64,000 nt of DNA, from NCBI GenBank assembly GCA_045430285.1, contig JAILXV010000001.1, positions 992,001-1,056,000 on the forward strand. Reading direction: 5' to 3'. Position numbers and translations under genes: made by a program. This document shows, in pieces, positions 26,931 through 35,677 of this stretch. Numbering within the stretch: position 1 is the first letter of the stretch; the number at the start of each line of letters is the position of its first letter. Below the pieces are notes generated by a model. The model was given only the letters and a program-made list of their open reading frames with translations. It was not told where the DNA came from and did no database searches. Source of the DNA: Agarilytica sp045430285 (GTDB lineage: Bacteria; Pseudomonadota; Gammaproteobacteria; Pseudomonadales; Cellvibrionaceae).

Positions 26931-27296
26931 ACGCAGTTCCTCAGTTGGAATCTATGTGATGGCAGGTATGTAAGTCTGCTAGTGGCACACTTGTTGATCA
27001 AACTCACCCAGAGATCTATAACGCTAAATAGCGAACAGCCATTGAGCCCTTGGGTGAAAAACAGTCCTATGCATCATACCAGGTCGGGCAATTTACCATT
27101 GTTAGGCAATTTTGCATAGAGTGATTCTTGTCCATTTTAAGTGTTTGCCAAGAAAATAACCCTTGCAAATTCAACCACTTGGCATACTAAATCGTTAAGG
27201 AAAACACCCACCATATTCACCGTGCTCTGAGAACACTCATATGGTATTTTAGAAACCACAAGAACTGGCGCACACCCTGCCCTCTCGTACACTCCT
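26931..27296. other. Divergent intergenic region between uvrY and rluE
   Basis: 366 bases. The open frame on the plus strand that runs in from inside uvrY has no coding character. I see no clear promoter pair or hairpin. Confidence 0.35.
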
Positions 27297-27884
27297 ATGG
27301 CTCAAATCATACTGCTAAACAAGCCCTTTAATGTGCTTTGTCAATTTACCGATAAAGAAGGACGAGCCACCCTGGCTGACTATGTGGACCCGAAGAAGTT
27401 TCCCCGTTATTACCCTGCCGGTCGATTAGACTACGATTCGGAGGGGCTCGTATTGCTCACCAACGAAGGGGCGCTCCAACACCGTATTAGCCACCCCTCT
27501 CAGAAGCTTGAGAAGACTTATTGGGTGCAGGTAGAAGGCGCCCCCACCTCAACCGACTTAAGCCCTATTGAAACGGGGCTGAAACTAAAAGATGGGCAAA
27601 CCTTACCCGCCAAAGTTCAGATCTTAAGCCCACCCAACATCACTGATCGATCCCCACCCATTCGTAAACGTAAAAACCTACCGACAACCTGGCTAGAAAT
27701 ACGCCTGAGTGAAGGTAAAAATAGGCAGGTACGTAGAATGACAGCAGCCATAGGGTTCCCAACGCTCCGACTTATACGAACAGCTATAGGACCATGGAGC
27801 ATTGATCAACTTAGCCCAGGAAGCTATCGTACCGAGCAAGTCCATTTACCAAAACAAACAACACGCACACGAGCCAAAAAATAA
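27297..27884 (+). CDS. rluE: 23S rRNA pseudouridine synthase RluE
   Basis: 195 residues of the RsuA/RluB/E/F type, without an S4 domain. The catalytic Asp is in PAGRLDYDSEGLVLLTN (Asp45), and LSEGKNRQVRRM is the conserved RNA-binding loop. RluE modifies U2457 of 23S rRNA. The stop overlaps the next gene start as TAATG. The rluE-nudJ order is the same as in E. coli. Confidence 0.92.
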   Translation: MAQIILLNKPFNVLCQFTDKEGRATLADYVDPKKFPRYYPAGRLDYDSEGLVLLTNEGALQHRISHPSQKLEKTYWVQVEGAPTSTDLSPIETGLKLKDGQTLPAKVQILSPPNITDRSPPIRKRKNLPTTWLEIRLSEGKNRQVRRMTAAIGFPTLRLIRTAIGPWSIDQLSPGSYRTEQVHLPKQTTRTRAKK

Positions 27885-28351
27885 TGAATAAGCGCGCTGC
27901 TCTGCCCCACATCACCGTATCGACTGTCATTCAAAAAGACGGCAAGTTCTTACTCGTCAAAGAGCAACCAAACGGCAAATTGGTATACAACCAACCCGCT
28001 GGGCATATGGAAAACGGTGAAACTCTGTTAAACGCAGCACTCCGCGAAACGCGTGAAGAAACCTGTTGGCACGTAAAGATTACGGGAGGTTTGGGGGTTA
28101 GCCAATATAGAGCGCCCAGCAACGGCCTTACTTATGTACGGCATTCATTTGCAGCAGAGGCCTTACATTTTGACGAAAATGCCAAGCGAGACCCTGACAT
28201 CATCGATATAGAATGGTTGAGCTACGAAGAAATAATCCACAAAAAAAGCGAGCTAAGAAGCCCATTGGTATTAAATGATATTGAACGATATCTTAAAGGC
28301 GAACGAATGGACCTGAAATTTATTGAAGGCTATATTCGGGTCTCGCAATAA
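27884..28351 (+). CDS. nudJ: NudJ-type Nudix hydrolase
   Basis: 155 residues. The Nudix box is GHMENGETLLNAALRETREE with all acidic metal ligands; the next position has Cys (ETCW) where Gly is usual. NudJ hydrolyses thiamine pyrophosphate and nucleoside di- and triphosphates in E. coli. It is translationally coupled to rluE. In E. coli mnmA follows; here sthA lies next on the opposite strand, so the synteny ends. Confidence 0.9.
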   Translation: MNKRAALPHITVSTVIQKDGKFLLVKEQPNGKLVYNQPAGHMENGETLLNAALRETREETCWHVKITGGLGVSQYRAPSNGLTYVRHSFAAEALHFDENAKRDPDIIDIEWLSYEEIIHKKSELRSPLVLNDIERYLKGERMDLKFIEGYIRVSQ

Positions 28352-28396
28352 AACACCCCGTTAAAATGGCCAACACGCTGTCTACAGGTTTGACTA

Positions 28397-29794
28397 TTAT
28401 TGGCGATGCATTCGATGCAGACCATTTAACGCGGCAATACGATAAGCTTCCGCCATTGTGGGGTAATTAAATGTCGTATTAACAAAATACTCAATTGTAT
28501 TCGCACTGCCAGACTGGTTCATGATGGCTTGGCCAATATGCACAATCTCTGAAGCTTCCGCACCAAAACAATGAATACCAAGAATCTCCAACGAATCAAT
28601 GTGAAACAAAATTTTCAACATTCCAACGCGTTCGCCACTGATTTGGCCCCGCGCTGTATCTTTAAAAAATGCACGACCTACTTCATATGGAATTTTTGCG
28701 GTCGTTAACTCCGCTTCTGTTTTACCTACAGAACTAATTTCTGGAAGGGTATAAATACCCGTCGGCGCATCTTCAACAAATCTCGCTTCGCGTCCCATAA
28801 TTGTATCGATGACAGAACGTCCTTGATCAAAGGATGCACTCGCCAAACTAGGCCAGCCAATGACATCCCCAGCAGCGTAAATATTTTCAACTTCAGTACG
28901 GTAACCCTTATCTACATCTACTTGACCACGATGATTCGCTTTAAGGCCAACATTCTCTAAACCCAAACCATCGGTATTTCCCGTGCGGCCATTACACCAA
29001 AGTAAGGCATCTGTTTTAATGCGCTTGCCAGAGGCTAACTTTATCTGCACGCCACTATCCGTCGCTTCGACAGATTCCAATTCCTCACTATGGCGAACCA
29101 TGACACCACCATTACGTAAGTGGTAACTCAAGGCATCCGAAATTTCATCATCAAGAAACGACAGTAGCCGCTCTCGGCCATTAATCAAATCGACCTTCAC
29201 GCCCAGGCCAGTAAATATGGAAGCATATTCACAGCCAATGACACCTGCACCAAAAATAACCATGTTACGAGGCGTATGCTGCATTTCTAAAATCGTGTCA
29301 CTGTCGTAAATACGCGGGTGAGTAAAATCCACCTCAGGCGGACGATAAGGGCGAGAGCCGGTAGATATTAAGAAATGTTTAGCGGCGACAACATCGCGCG
29401 TACCGCTCTTCCCAAGAATCTCAACTTTATTGTCCCCAAGAAAAGTTGCTGTACCGGTATGCGAAGTAATGCGATTACGAACGAGGTATTCCGTATGTAA
29501 TTTAACTTGATAAGGAATTACTTGTTTCGCGGCGTCTAGCACTTCTGGGTAGCTAGGCGTTTTAGTGCTACCGAGAGAACGAAAAATGGGTTGCGTACGA
29601 TAGCGAATAACCTGTTTCACCGCGTTTCTCAACGCTTTTGAAGGGATCGTACCTCTGTGAGCACAATTACCGCCAAGAAGATCCAATGCATCCACCACAC
29701 CCACTTTTAGCTTGTTTTTTGCCGCTGCTATTGCAGCAGACTCGCCCGCAGGTCCCGCACCAATCACTAACACATCGTATTCGTAGTTTGCCAT
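28397..29794 (-). CDS. sthA: Soluble pyridine nucleotide transhydrogenase
   Basis: 465 residues. FAD-binding GAGPAGESAA is at the N-terminus, an NAD(P)-binding Rossmann fold (GAGVIGCEYASIF) in the middle, and a dimerisation domain at the end. The redox-active disulfide of related lipoamide dehydrogenases is lost: the site reads GGNCAHRGTIPSKALR, with one Cys, which is diagnostic for SthA. It balances NADPH and NADH. The gene lies beside nqr genes, as in Pseudomonas from memory. Confidence 0.95.
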   Translation of the reverse strand: MANYEYDVLVIGAGPAGESAAIAAAKNKLKVGVVDALDLLGGNCAHRGTIPSKALRNAVKQVIRYRTQPIFRSLGSTKTPSYPEVLDAAKQVIPYQVKLHTEYLVRNRITSHTGTATFLGDNKVEILGKSGTRDVVAAKHFLISTGSRPYRPPEVDFTHPRIYDSDTILEMQHTPRNMVIFGAGVIGCEYASIFTGLGVKVDLINGRERLLSFLDDEISDALSYHLRNGGVMVRHSEELESVEATDSGVQIKLASGKRIKTDALLWCNGRTGNTDGLGLENVGLKANHRGQVDVDKGYRTEVENIYAAGDVIGWPSLASASFDQGRSVIDTIMGREARFVEDAPTGIYTLPEISSVGKTEAELTTAKIPYEVGRAFFKDTARGQISGERVGMLKILFHIDSLEILGIHCFGAEASEIVHIGQAIMNQSGSANTIEYFVNTTFNYPTMAEAYRIAALNGLHRMHRQ

Positions 29795-29893
29795 TTAACT
29801 CTTACTTCCTAAACTCTATGTATCACTAAAACAATTGCGCCATTCAACTTCACCAACAAAAGAAATACGCACTCTAGTGGCGTAACCAATTAT

Positions 29894-30127
29894 CTATTTC
29901 TTAGTTGCATCGTAAGATAATGCATCAGATTTCTTATCTGATGAATCTGCATTTTCTTCTTCACACTTTTTAGGGTCACCGCCACAAATATCGCATTCTG
30001 TATCAACACCTAAGGCGCTCATGCCGCCGCACGAACCTTTAATCGGCTTGTTCGCAAAAATAACACCCACGGACATTCCAATCACGATAAGAAGGAGCAC
30101 CACAAAACTCAAAACAAATACCATCAT
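29894..30127 (-). CDS. nqrM: NqrM, Na+-NQR maturation factor
   Basis: 77 residues: one N-terminal membrane helix followed by the Cys motifs KGSCGGMS and CDICGGDPKKCEEE. NqrM helps place the iron centre between NqrD and NqrE. Its ATG overlaps the apbE stop (ATGA), continuing the nqr-apbE-nqrM order known from Vibrio. The acidic C-terminal tail is of variable type. Confidence 0.92.
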   Translation of the reverse strand: MMVFVLSFVVLLLIVIGMSVGVIFANKPIKGSCGGMSALGVDTECDICGGDPKKCEEENADSSDKKSDALSYDATKK

Positions 30128-31170
30128 AAATCCACCATATACCGCTTAAATTCTTCTGTCATATCGACGCGAAAGCCATCATCTTCGCGCACCAAAAAAT
30201 ATGCCGCTAAGCTTAACTGCTCAGCCATCACCATACCCTTCTCTGGGCCTAAGACATTAATCGCTGTGGCGTAGGCATCTGCCAACCCGCCCAGTTTAGT
30301 AATCACCGTCACAGAAGCTAATTTATGCTCAATAGGTCGCCCTGTTTTCGGGTCAATCGTGTGAGAAATACGCTTACCGTCTTGTTCTAGGTAATTACGG
30401 TAATCTCCTGAGGTAGCGATGGCAATATCATTGCCACTAACCGCCTGAACTGCGCCACTACGACCCAGCGTTGGCTTTTCCACCCCTATCGTCCAGGTTT
30501 TTCCATTACCATTTACGCCTTTAATTTTTAACTCGCCACCGATCTCAACCATGTAGTTCTTAAACCCTAACGAGCCTAAACGGTTGGCAACTACATCTGT
30601 CGCATGCCCTTTCGCGATGGCGGAAAGATCAATATATACAGCTTTTTGCTTACGAAGCTTATTGCCTGAAATCTCCAAGGATTCGAATCCCATCTCATCA
30701 AGCAAACGCGTGACCTCTTCTTGGCTAGGTAAATCAGTCACGTCTAGCGGCCCAAACCCCCAACGGTTTACCAAAGGCCCAATCGTGACATCAAATGCAC
30801 CAGACGATTCACGATAGACTTTTCCACTCATATCCAAGACATTTAATAAGACATCACTCAATTCAATCCATTCCCCTACTGGTGCGTTATTTAATATCGA
30901 CAACTCAGAGTCGAGAATATAAGTGGACAGGCTTTGATTGAAAGCCTTTAGCGTAATATTTACCTCCTTAGATAAATAGGCTTCAGTAATTGGCGTGTCA
31001 CCGTCGAGAACAGCCTTCACTGAGAAAGTCGTCCCCATGGTGCTGCCTTGAATAGAAATAATCGGGGACTTTGCACCGCCGTTTTTATCCGAGCAACCAA
31101 CGCTAAAAAATAACGTCGCCAAACAAAAAAAGGCCAGATAAACCGGCCTTTTTTTTGTTCTTACTTTCAC
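30124..31170 (-). CDS. apbE: ApbE, FAD:protein FMN transferase (lipoprotein)
   Basis: It attaches FMN covalently to threonines of NqrB and NqrC in the periplasm. Motifs are GSTMGTTFSVKA, DLSAIAKGHATDVVA, EIGGELKIKG and DPKTGRPIEHKLASVTVI. A lipoprotein signal ends in FFSVGC. The frame opens at a codon inside nqrF (31236), but the GTG at 31170 gives a proper signal peptide (KVRTKKRPVYLAFF), so I use it; no strong ribosome binding site is visible. The codons of that signal peptide form a terminator-like hairpin. Confidence 0.9.
   Translation of the reverse strand: MKVRTKKRPVYLAFFCLATLFFSVGCSDKNGGAKSPIISIQGSTMGTTFSVKAVLDGDTPITEAYLSKEVNITLKAFNQSLSTYILDSELSILNNAPVGEWIELSDVLLNVLDMSGKVYRESSGAFDVTIGPLVNRWGFGPLDVTDLPSQEEVTRLLDEMGFESLEISGNKLRKQKAVYIDLSAIAKGHATDVVANRLGSLGFKNYMVEIGGELKIKGVNGNGKTWTIGVEKPTLGRSGAVQAVSGNDIAIATSGDYRNYLEQDGKRISHTIDPKTGRPIEHKLASVTVITKLGGLADAYATAINVLGPEKGMVMAEQLSLAAYFLVREDDGFRVDMTEEFKRYMVDL
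31125..31156 (-). terminator. Terminator-like hairpin after nqrF, inside the apbE signal-peptide codons
   Basis: On the minus strand, A8-GGCC, a 9-base loop, then GGCC-T7: an 11-bp stem with a T-run, 34 bases past the nqrF stop. It lies within the first 15 codons of apbE, so some transcripts probably end before apbE-nqrM. Confidence 0.75.
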
Positions 31171-31189
31171 CGTATTGATACGTGAAATA

Positions 31190-32413
31190 TTAGCCACCAA
31201 AATCATCCAGCATAATATTTTCGTCTTCAACACCAAGATCTTTTAGCATCTTGATCACGGCTGAGTTCATCATGGGCGGTCCACACATATAGAACTCACA
31301 ATCTTCCGGTGCTGGGTGATCTTTCAGATAATTTTCATAAAGTACATTATGAATAAAGCCTGTTAAACCTTCCCAGTTATCCTCTGGCTGAGGGTCCGAA
31401 AGTGCAATATGCCAATCAAAATTATCGTTCTCACCAGCCAACATGTCATATTCATCTTGGTAGAAAAGCTCACGCAATGAACGTGCACCATACCAGAAGG
31501 ATATTTTACGTTTACTTTCCAAACGTTTAAGTTGATCGAATATGTGAGAGCGCATTGGCGCCATACCTGCACCACCACCAACAAATACCATTTCAGCTTC
31601 GGTATCTTTCGCAAAGAATTCACCAAATGGGCCGTAAACGGTAATTTTATCGCCTGGTTTTAAATTAAAGACATATGAGGACATTTGACCTGGAGGTAAA
31701 CCCTGAGTACGCGGCGGTGGTGTTGCAATACGAATATTGAACTTCACAATGCCCTTTTCTTCAGGGTAATTCGCCATCGAGTATGCACGAATCACTGGCT
31801 CAGTAACTTTTGATTCCATTTTAAAGAAGCCAAAAGTTTCCCAATCGCCGCGATACTCTTCTTCGATATCAAAGTCAGCAAACTTCACATGGTGAGCGGG
31901 CGCTTCGAGCTGTACATAACCACCCGCACGAAAATCCACATTTTCGCCTTCAGGTAATTTAAGCGTAAGCTCTTTAATAAAAGTGGCCACATTTGGGTTT
32001 GATTCAACGGTACATTCCCATTGTTTAACACCAAAGACCTCTTCGGACACCTCGATCTTCATGCTTTGCTTAACAGGTACCTGACAGCTTAAACGCCAGC
32101 CTTCAGCTGCTTCACGTTTAGTAAAAGCAGATTCCTCAGTAGGAAGTAAAGAACCGCCCCCCTCTGTGATAACACAACTACACTGCTGACAACTGCCGCC
32201 ACCACCACATGCTGAAGGTAGGAACAAATCAGCCGTTGCAAGTGTTTGCATAAGCTTTCCACCAGCAGGCACTGTTAATGTTCTTTCACCGTTAATAACG
32301 ATTTCGACATCACCACTGCTAACTAACTTCGCCCGTGCGCTTAGGATAATGGCTACCAAAGCGAGGACGATGACAGTAAACATGCCAACGCCTAGAATGA
32401 TTTCTAAATTCAT
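31190..32413 (-). CDS. nqrF: NqrF, NADH-oxidising subunit of Na+-NQR
   Basis: 407 residues. It has one N-terminal membrane helix, then a plant-type 2Fe-2S domain with Cys motif SACGGGGSCQQC and a distal Cys (WRLSCQVP). The FAD domain (RAYSMANYP) and NADH domain (VFVGGGAGMAPMRSH) follow. It takes electrons from NADH into the sodium pump. It is the last nqr gene of the operon. Confidence 0.97.
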   Translation of the reverse strand: MNLEIILGVGMFTVIVLALVAIILSARAKLVSSGDVEIVINGERTLTVPAGGKLMQTLATADLFLPSACGGGGSCQQCSCVITEGGGSLLPTEESAFTKREAAEGWRLSCQVPVKQSMKIEVSEEVFGVKQWECTVESNPNVATFIKELTLKLPEGENVDFRAGGYVQLEAPAHHVKFADFDIEEEYRGDWETFGFFKMESKVTEPVIRAYSMANYPEEKGIVKFNIRIATPPPRTQGLPPGQMSSYVFNLKPGDKITVYGPFGEFFAKDTEAEMVFVGGGAGMAPMRSHIFDQLKRLESKRKISFWYGARSLRELFYQDEYDMLAGENDNFDWHIALSDPQPEDNWEGLTGFIHNVLYENYLKDHPAPEDCEFYMCGPPMMNSAVIKMLKDLGVEDENIMLDDFGG

Positions 32414-32431
32414 CTCGATTAATTCCTCGCT

Positions 32432-33040
32432 TTAAAGTTTGATGCCGCCGAATGCCATAAAACCCAATGACATTAGCCCCACCGTGATAAAGGTAATTCC
32501 CAAGCCTTGCAAACCTTCAGGAACATCGCTGTATTTCAACTTCTCGCGAATACCCGCTAAGGCCACGATCGCCAGCGCCCAACCGATTCCAGAGCCAGCT
32601 CCAAATACGACACTCTCTGCAAAGTTGTAGTCACGCTCAACCATCAATAAGGCACCACCTAAGATCGCACAGTTCACTGTGATCAGCGGTAGGAAAACAC
32701 CAAGCGCGTTGTACAGCGCCGGAACATATTTATCGAGAACCATTTCCATAATTTGTACGATCGCTGCGATAACACCGATGTAGCTAATTAAGCCCAAAAA
32801 GCCTAAGTCAACTTCAGGGAAGCCAGCCCACGCTAATGCACCTTCAGAAAGGAGATAGGTATTCAGCAGGTTATTGACGGGAACAGTAATCGTTAACACA
32901 ACAATTACCGCGATTCCCAAACCAATGGCAGCATCTACTTTCTTAGAAATCGCCAAAAATGTACACATGCCCAGGAAGTAGGACAGCGCCATATTCTGAA
33001 TAAAAATCGATTCAGTAAAAATACTTAATAATACTTCCAT
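32432..33040 (-). CDS. nqrE: NqrE, membrane subunit of Na+-NQR
   Basis: 202 residues with six membrane helices; SYFLGMCTFLAISKK and NCAILGGALLMVERDY hold the conserved Cys residues that bind iron with NqrD. Its start overlaps the nqrD stop (TAATG). Confidence 0.96.
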   Translation of the reverse strand: MEVLLSIFTESIFIQNMALSYFLGMCTFLAISKKVDAAIGLGIAVIVVLTITVPVNNLLNTYLLSEGALAWAGFPEVDLGFLGLISYIGVIAAIVQIMEMVLDKYVPALYNALGVFLPLITVNCAILGGALLMVERDYNFAESVVFGAGSGIGWALAIVALAGIREKLKYSDVPEGLQGLGITFITVGLMSLGFMAFGGIKL

Positions 33041-33699
33041 TACACAGCCTCCCGCGTTGTGGTGTTGGCCGCGATTTTAAATTCGGAAACTTCCACTTGC
33101 TCTTTCTTAAACGCACGCAGTGCCCAAATTAATAAACCAATTAAGAAGAATGCACTTGGTGGCATGAGGAACATACCATTCGACACATACCAGCCCCCGT
33201 CAGTGGATAATGGAAGAATCTCTATTCCCATTAATTTTCCACTTCCTAGCAACTCACGAATAACCGCAAGAACTAATAGCAATGCACTGTAGCCAAGGCC
33301 ATTACCGATACCATCCAAGAAACTTGGAATCGGCGGGTTCTTCATCGCGAACGCTTCAGCACGTCCCATAACGATACAGTTGGTAATAATCAAACCAACA
33401 AATACCGAAAGCTGCTTACTAATATCGTAGGCGACCGCTTTAAGGACTTCGTCAACCAAAATCACCAACGACGCGATAACCGTCATCTGAACGATAATAC
33501 GAATGCTGCTTGGAATTTGATTGCGAATAAGTGCCACAAAGAAATTCGACAACGCGGTTACACACGTCAATGCAATACACATCACGATGGTAACGCTTAG
33601 CTTTGATGTTACTGCCAATGCAGAACATATCCCCAATATCTGTAACGCAATTGGGTTGTTATCAAGAATCGGCTTAAACAATAACTCTTTAACTTTCAT
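33040..33699 (-). CDS. nqrD: NqrD, membrane subunit of Na+-NQR
   Basis: 219 residues with six membrane helices; LGICSALAVTSKL and NCIVMGRAEAFAMKNPP are the inverted counterparts of NqrE, including the iron-binding Cys residues. It is part of the tightly packed nqrABCDEF operon. Confidence 0.96.
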   Translation of the reverse strand: MKVKELLFKPILDNNPIALQILGICSALAVTSKLSVTIVMCIALTCVTALSNFFVALIRNQIPSSIRIIVQMTVIASLVILVDEVLKAVAYDISKQLSVFVGLIITNCIVMGRAEAFAMKNPPIPSFLDGIGNGLGYSALLLVLAVIRELLGSGKLMGIEILPLSTDGGWYVSNGMFLMPPSAFFLIGLLIWALRAFKKEQVEVSEFKIAANTTTREAV

Positions 33700-33702
33700 T
33701 TG

Positions 33703-34476
33703 TTACGCCTCCCCGCTTTTAAGGTTATTGAGGAAAGACGCATATCCGTTTTCACCCAACCAAAATTTCACCATATAGTCGACACCATTACTGGTAAGTG
33801 TCGCCCCTGAAAGGCCATCGACTTTATGCTCTGCACCAGGTGTTGATTCGGTCACCATGCCTTTAATAACGCTAAGCGCTACAGTGCCATCGGCAGAGTA
33901 AACTTTTTTACCTGGCCACATCGCTTTCCACTTGGGATTATCAACTTCGCCGCCGAGCCCAGGAGTCTCTTTATGGTCGTAGTAACCTAAACCAACAACC
34001 GTATTGAGATCCGACTCCAAAGCGATAAAGCCTTTAAGCGTTGACCATAAACCGTAACCACGAATAGGTAGTACAATTTTTTCTAAGCCAGCGGAACCGC
34101 TTACAACATACACCTTCGCGTATTTTTCTAAGCGCGACAGACTGGCAATATCAACATCCCCTGAAAGTTGCTCAGACAACGAAGGATCTTTAGCAGCCTT
34201 AATTTGATCGTAAGTATCCACGTCAATATCAGTGCTATATTTCCCAGTGGCCAAATCCACCAACTTCGCTTCAATGTTTTCGAATTGAGCGTCGATATCG
34301 CCGCCTTCATCGTACATTGCCGCTGCTTTTAGAATATTGACTTTAATATCCATGACCTTGTTGGCTTTTTGCGAAGGACGCAACATAACCGCAGCGGTGG
34401 ATACAATAATCGAGCACACGACACACAGGACGAGTGCAACCATAATGGTTTTTTGAGTAGAGTCTTTACTAGCCAC
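33703..34476 (-). CDS. nqrC: NqrC, FMN-carrying subunit of Na+-NQR
   Basis: 257 residues: one N-terminal membrane helix and a periplasmic FMN-binding domain. The flavinylation motif SGATLTSNGV provides the Thr to which ApbE attaches FMN. The start overlaps nqrB by 8 bases. Confidence 0.96.
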   Translation of the reverse strand: MASKDSTQKTIMVALVLCVVCSIIVSTAAVMLRPSQKANKVMDIKVNILKAAAMYDEGGDIDAQFENIEAKLVDLATGKYSTDIDVDTYDQIKAAKDPSLSEQLSGDVDIASLSRLEKYAKVYVVSGSAGLEKIVLPIRGYGLWSTLKGFIALESDLNTVVGLGYYDHKETPGLGGEVDNPKWKAMWPGKKVYSADGTVALSVIKGMVTESTPGAEHKVDGLSGATLTSNGVDYMVKFWLGENGYASFLNNLKSGEA

Positions 34477-35674
34477 GAGCCATTCTCCTCTTCACGTTCG
34501 ACTGCACCACAAAGTGGTCAATCAACGGCGCAAATAAATTCGCAAAAATAATGGCCAGCATCATCCCTTCTGGGAAGGCCGGATTCACAACTCGAATTGT
34601 CACGACCATAAAGCCGATTAATCCACCGAACCACCATTTACCCGCATTAGTCATAGAGGCCGACACTGGATCTGTTGCCATAAAGAATGCGCCAAAGGCA
34701 AAACCACCAAGCACGTAATGCCAGTAAAACGGCATTGCAAACATTGGGTTTGACCCTGCGTCACCTACAGCACCGTATAACAGTGATGTAATTGCCGCAC
34801 CGGCAAACACACCGACAACAATACGTGCGGAAGCTATTCCCATAAAGAGAAGAACGATGCCGCCTAAAGCAATTGCTAAAGCAGAGACTTCACCCACAGA
34901 ACCGTGCATATTGCCTATAAAGGCATCAAACCAAGTCAATTGATTCTGTAAGGCCACCATGCCCTCTTGTGCTGCAACAGAAAGTGCCGTTGCGCCGGTA
35001 TAACCGTCAACACCTGTCCACACGGCATCACCTGACATGTACGCAGGGTATGCAAAGAACAAAAAGGCGCGACCCGTAAGTGCGGGGTTAAGGAAGTTTT
35101 TACCCGTACCGCCAAACACCTCTTTACCGATAACAATACCAAAGCTGATACCTAAAGCCGCTTGCCACAATGGCAAACTCGGTGGGCACGTAAGAGAAAA
35201 CAGAATAGAAGTAACAAAGAAGCCTTCGTTAATCTCATGCCCGCGCTTCATCGCGAAGAGTATTTCCCAGAACGCGCCGACTAAAAACACCGTGACATAA
35301 ATAGGTACAAAGAACACCGCACCGTAAATAAGGTTATCCCAAATACTAGAAGGGTCATGACCCGCAAATAAGCTGATCAATACACCGCGCCACCCTTCAA
35401 TAGAAGTAGCCCCTATCTCAGCCAATATAGTGTTCGACTGAAAACCAAGGTTGTACATACCGTAAAACATCGCGGGGAATGCACAGGCCCAAACCGTGAT
35501 CATAATACGCTTGAGATCGATACCATCACGTACATGAGCGGTTGAACGCGTTACCGTGTTAGGCTGAAATAAACCCGTATCCACCGCCTCATAAAGCGCA
35601 TACCACTTTTCAAACTTACCGCCTTTATGGAAAGCTGGCTCCATTTTATCGAACATCTTTCGTAATGCTTTCAT
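34469..35674 (-). CDS. nqrB: NqrB, FMN- and quinone-binding membrane subunit
   Basis: 401 residues with about ten membrane helices. The covalent FMN site is DGYTGATALS. NqrB carries the sodium path and reduces ubiquinone. It lies 3 bases after the nqrA stop. Confidence 0.97.
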   Translation of the reverse strand: MKALRKMFDKMEPAFHKGGKFEKWYALYEAVDTGLFQPNTVTRSTAHVRDGIDLKRIMITVWACAFPAMFYGMYNLGFQSNTILAEIGATSIEGWRGVLISLFAGHDPSSIWDNLIYGAVFFVPIYVTVFLVGAFWEILFAMKRGHEINEGFFVTSILFSLTCPPSLPLWQAALGISFGIVIGKEVFGGTGKNFLNPALTGRAFLFFAYPAYMSGDAVWTGVDGYTGATALSVAAQEGMVALQNQLTWFDAFIGNMHGSVGEVSALAIALGGIVLLFMGIASARIVVGVFAGAAITSLLYGAVGDAGSNPMFAMPFYWHYVLGGFAFGAFFMATDPVSASMTNAGKWWFGGLIGFMVVTIRVVNPAFPEGMMLAIIFANLFAPLIDHFVVQSNVKRRMARG

Positions 35675-35677
35675 CCC

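Noticed and set aside
26481..27119. 212-codon plus-strand frame opposite uvrY
   Set aside because: It is the reverse-strand shadow of a well-supported response regulator gene.
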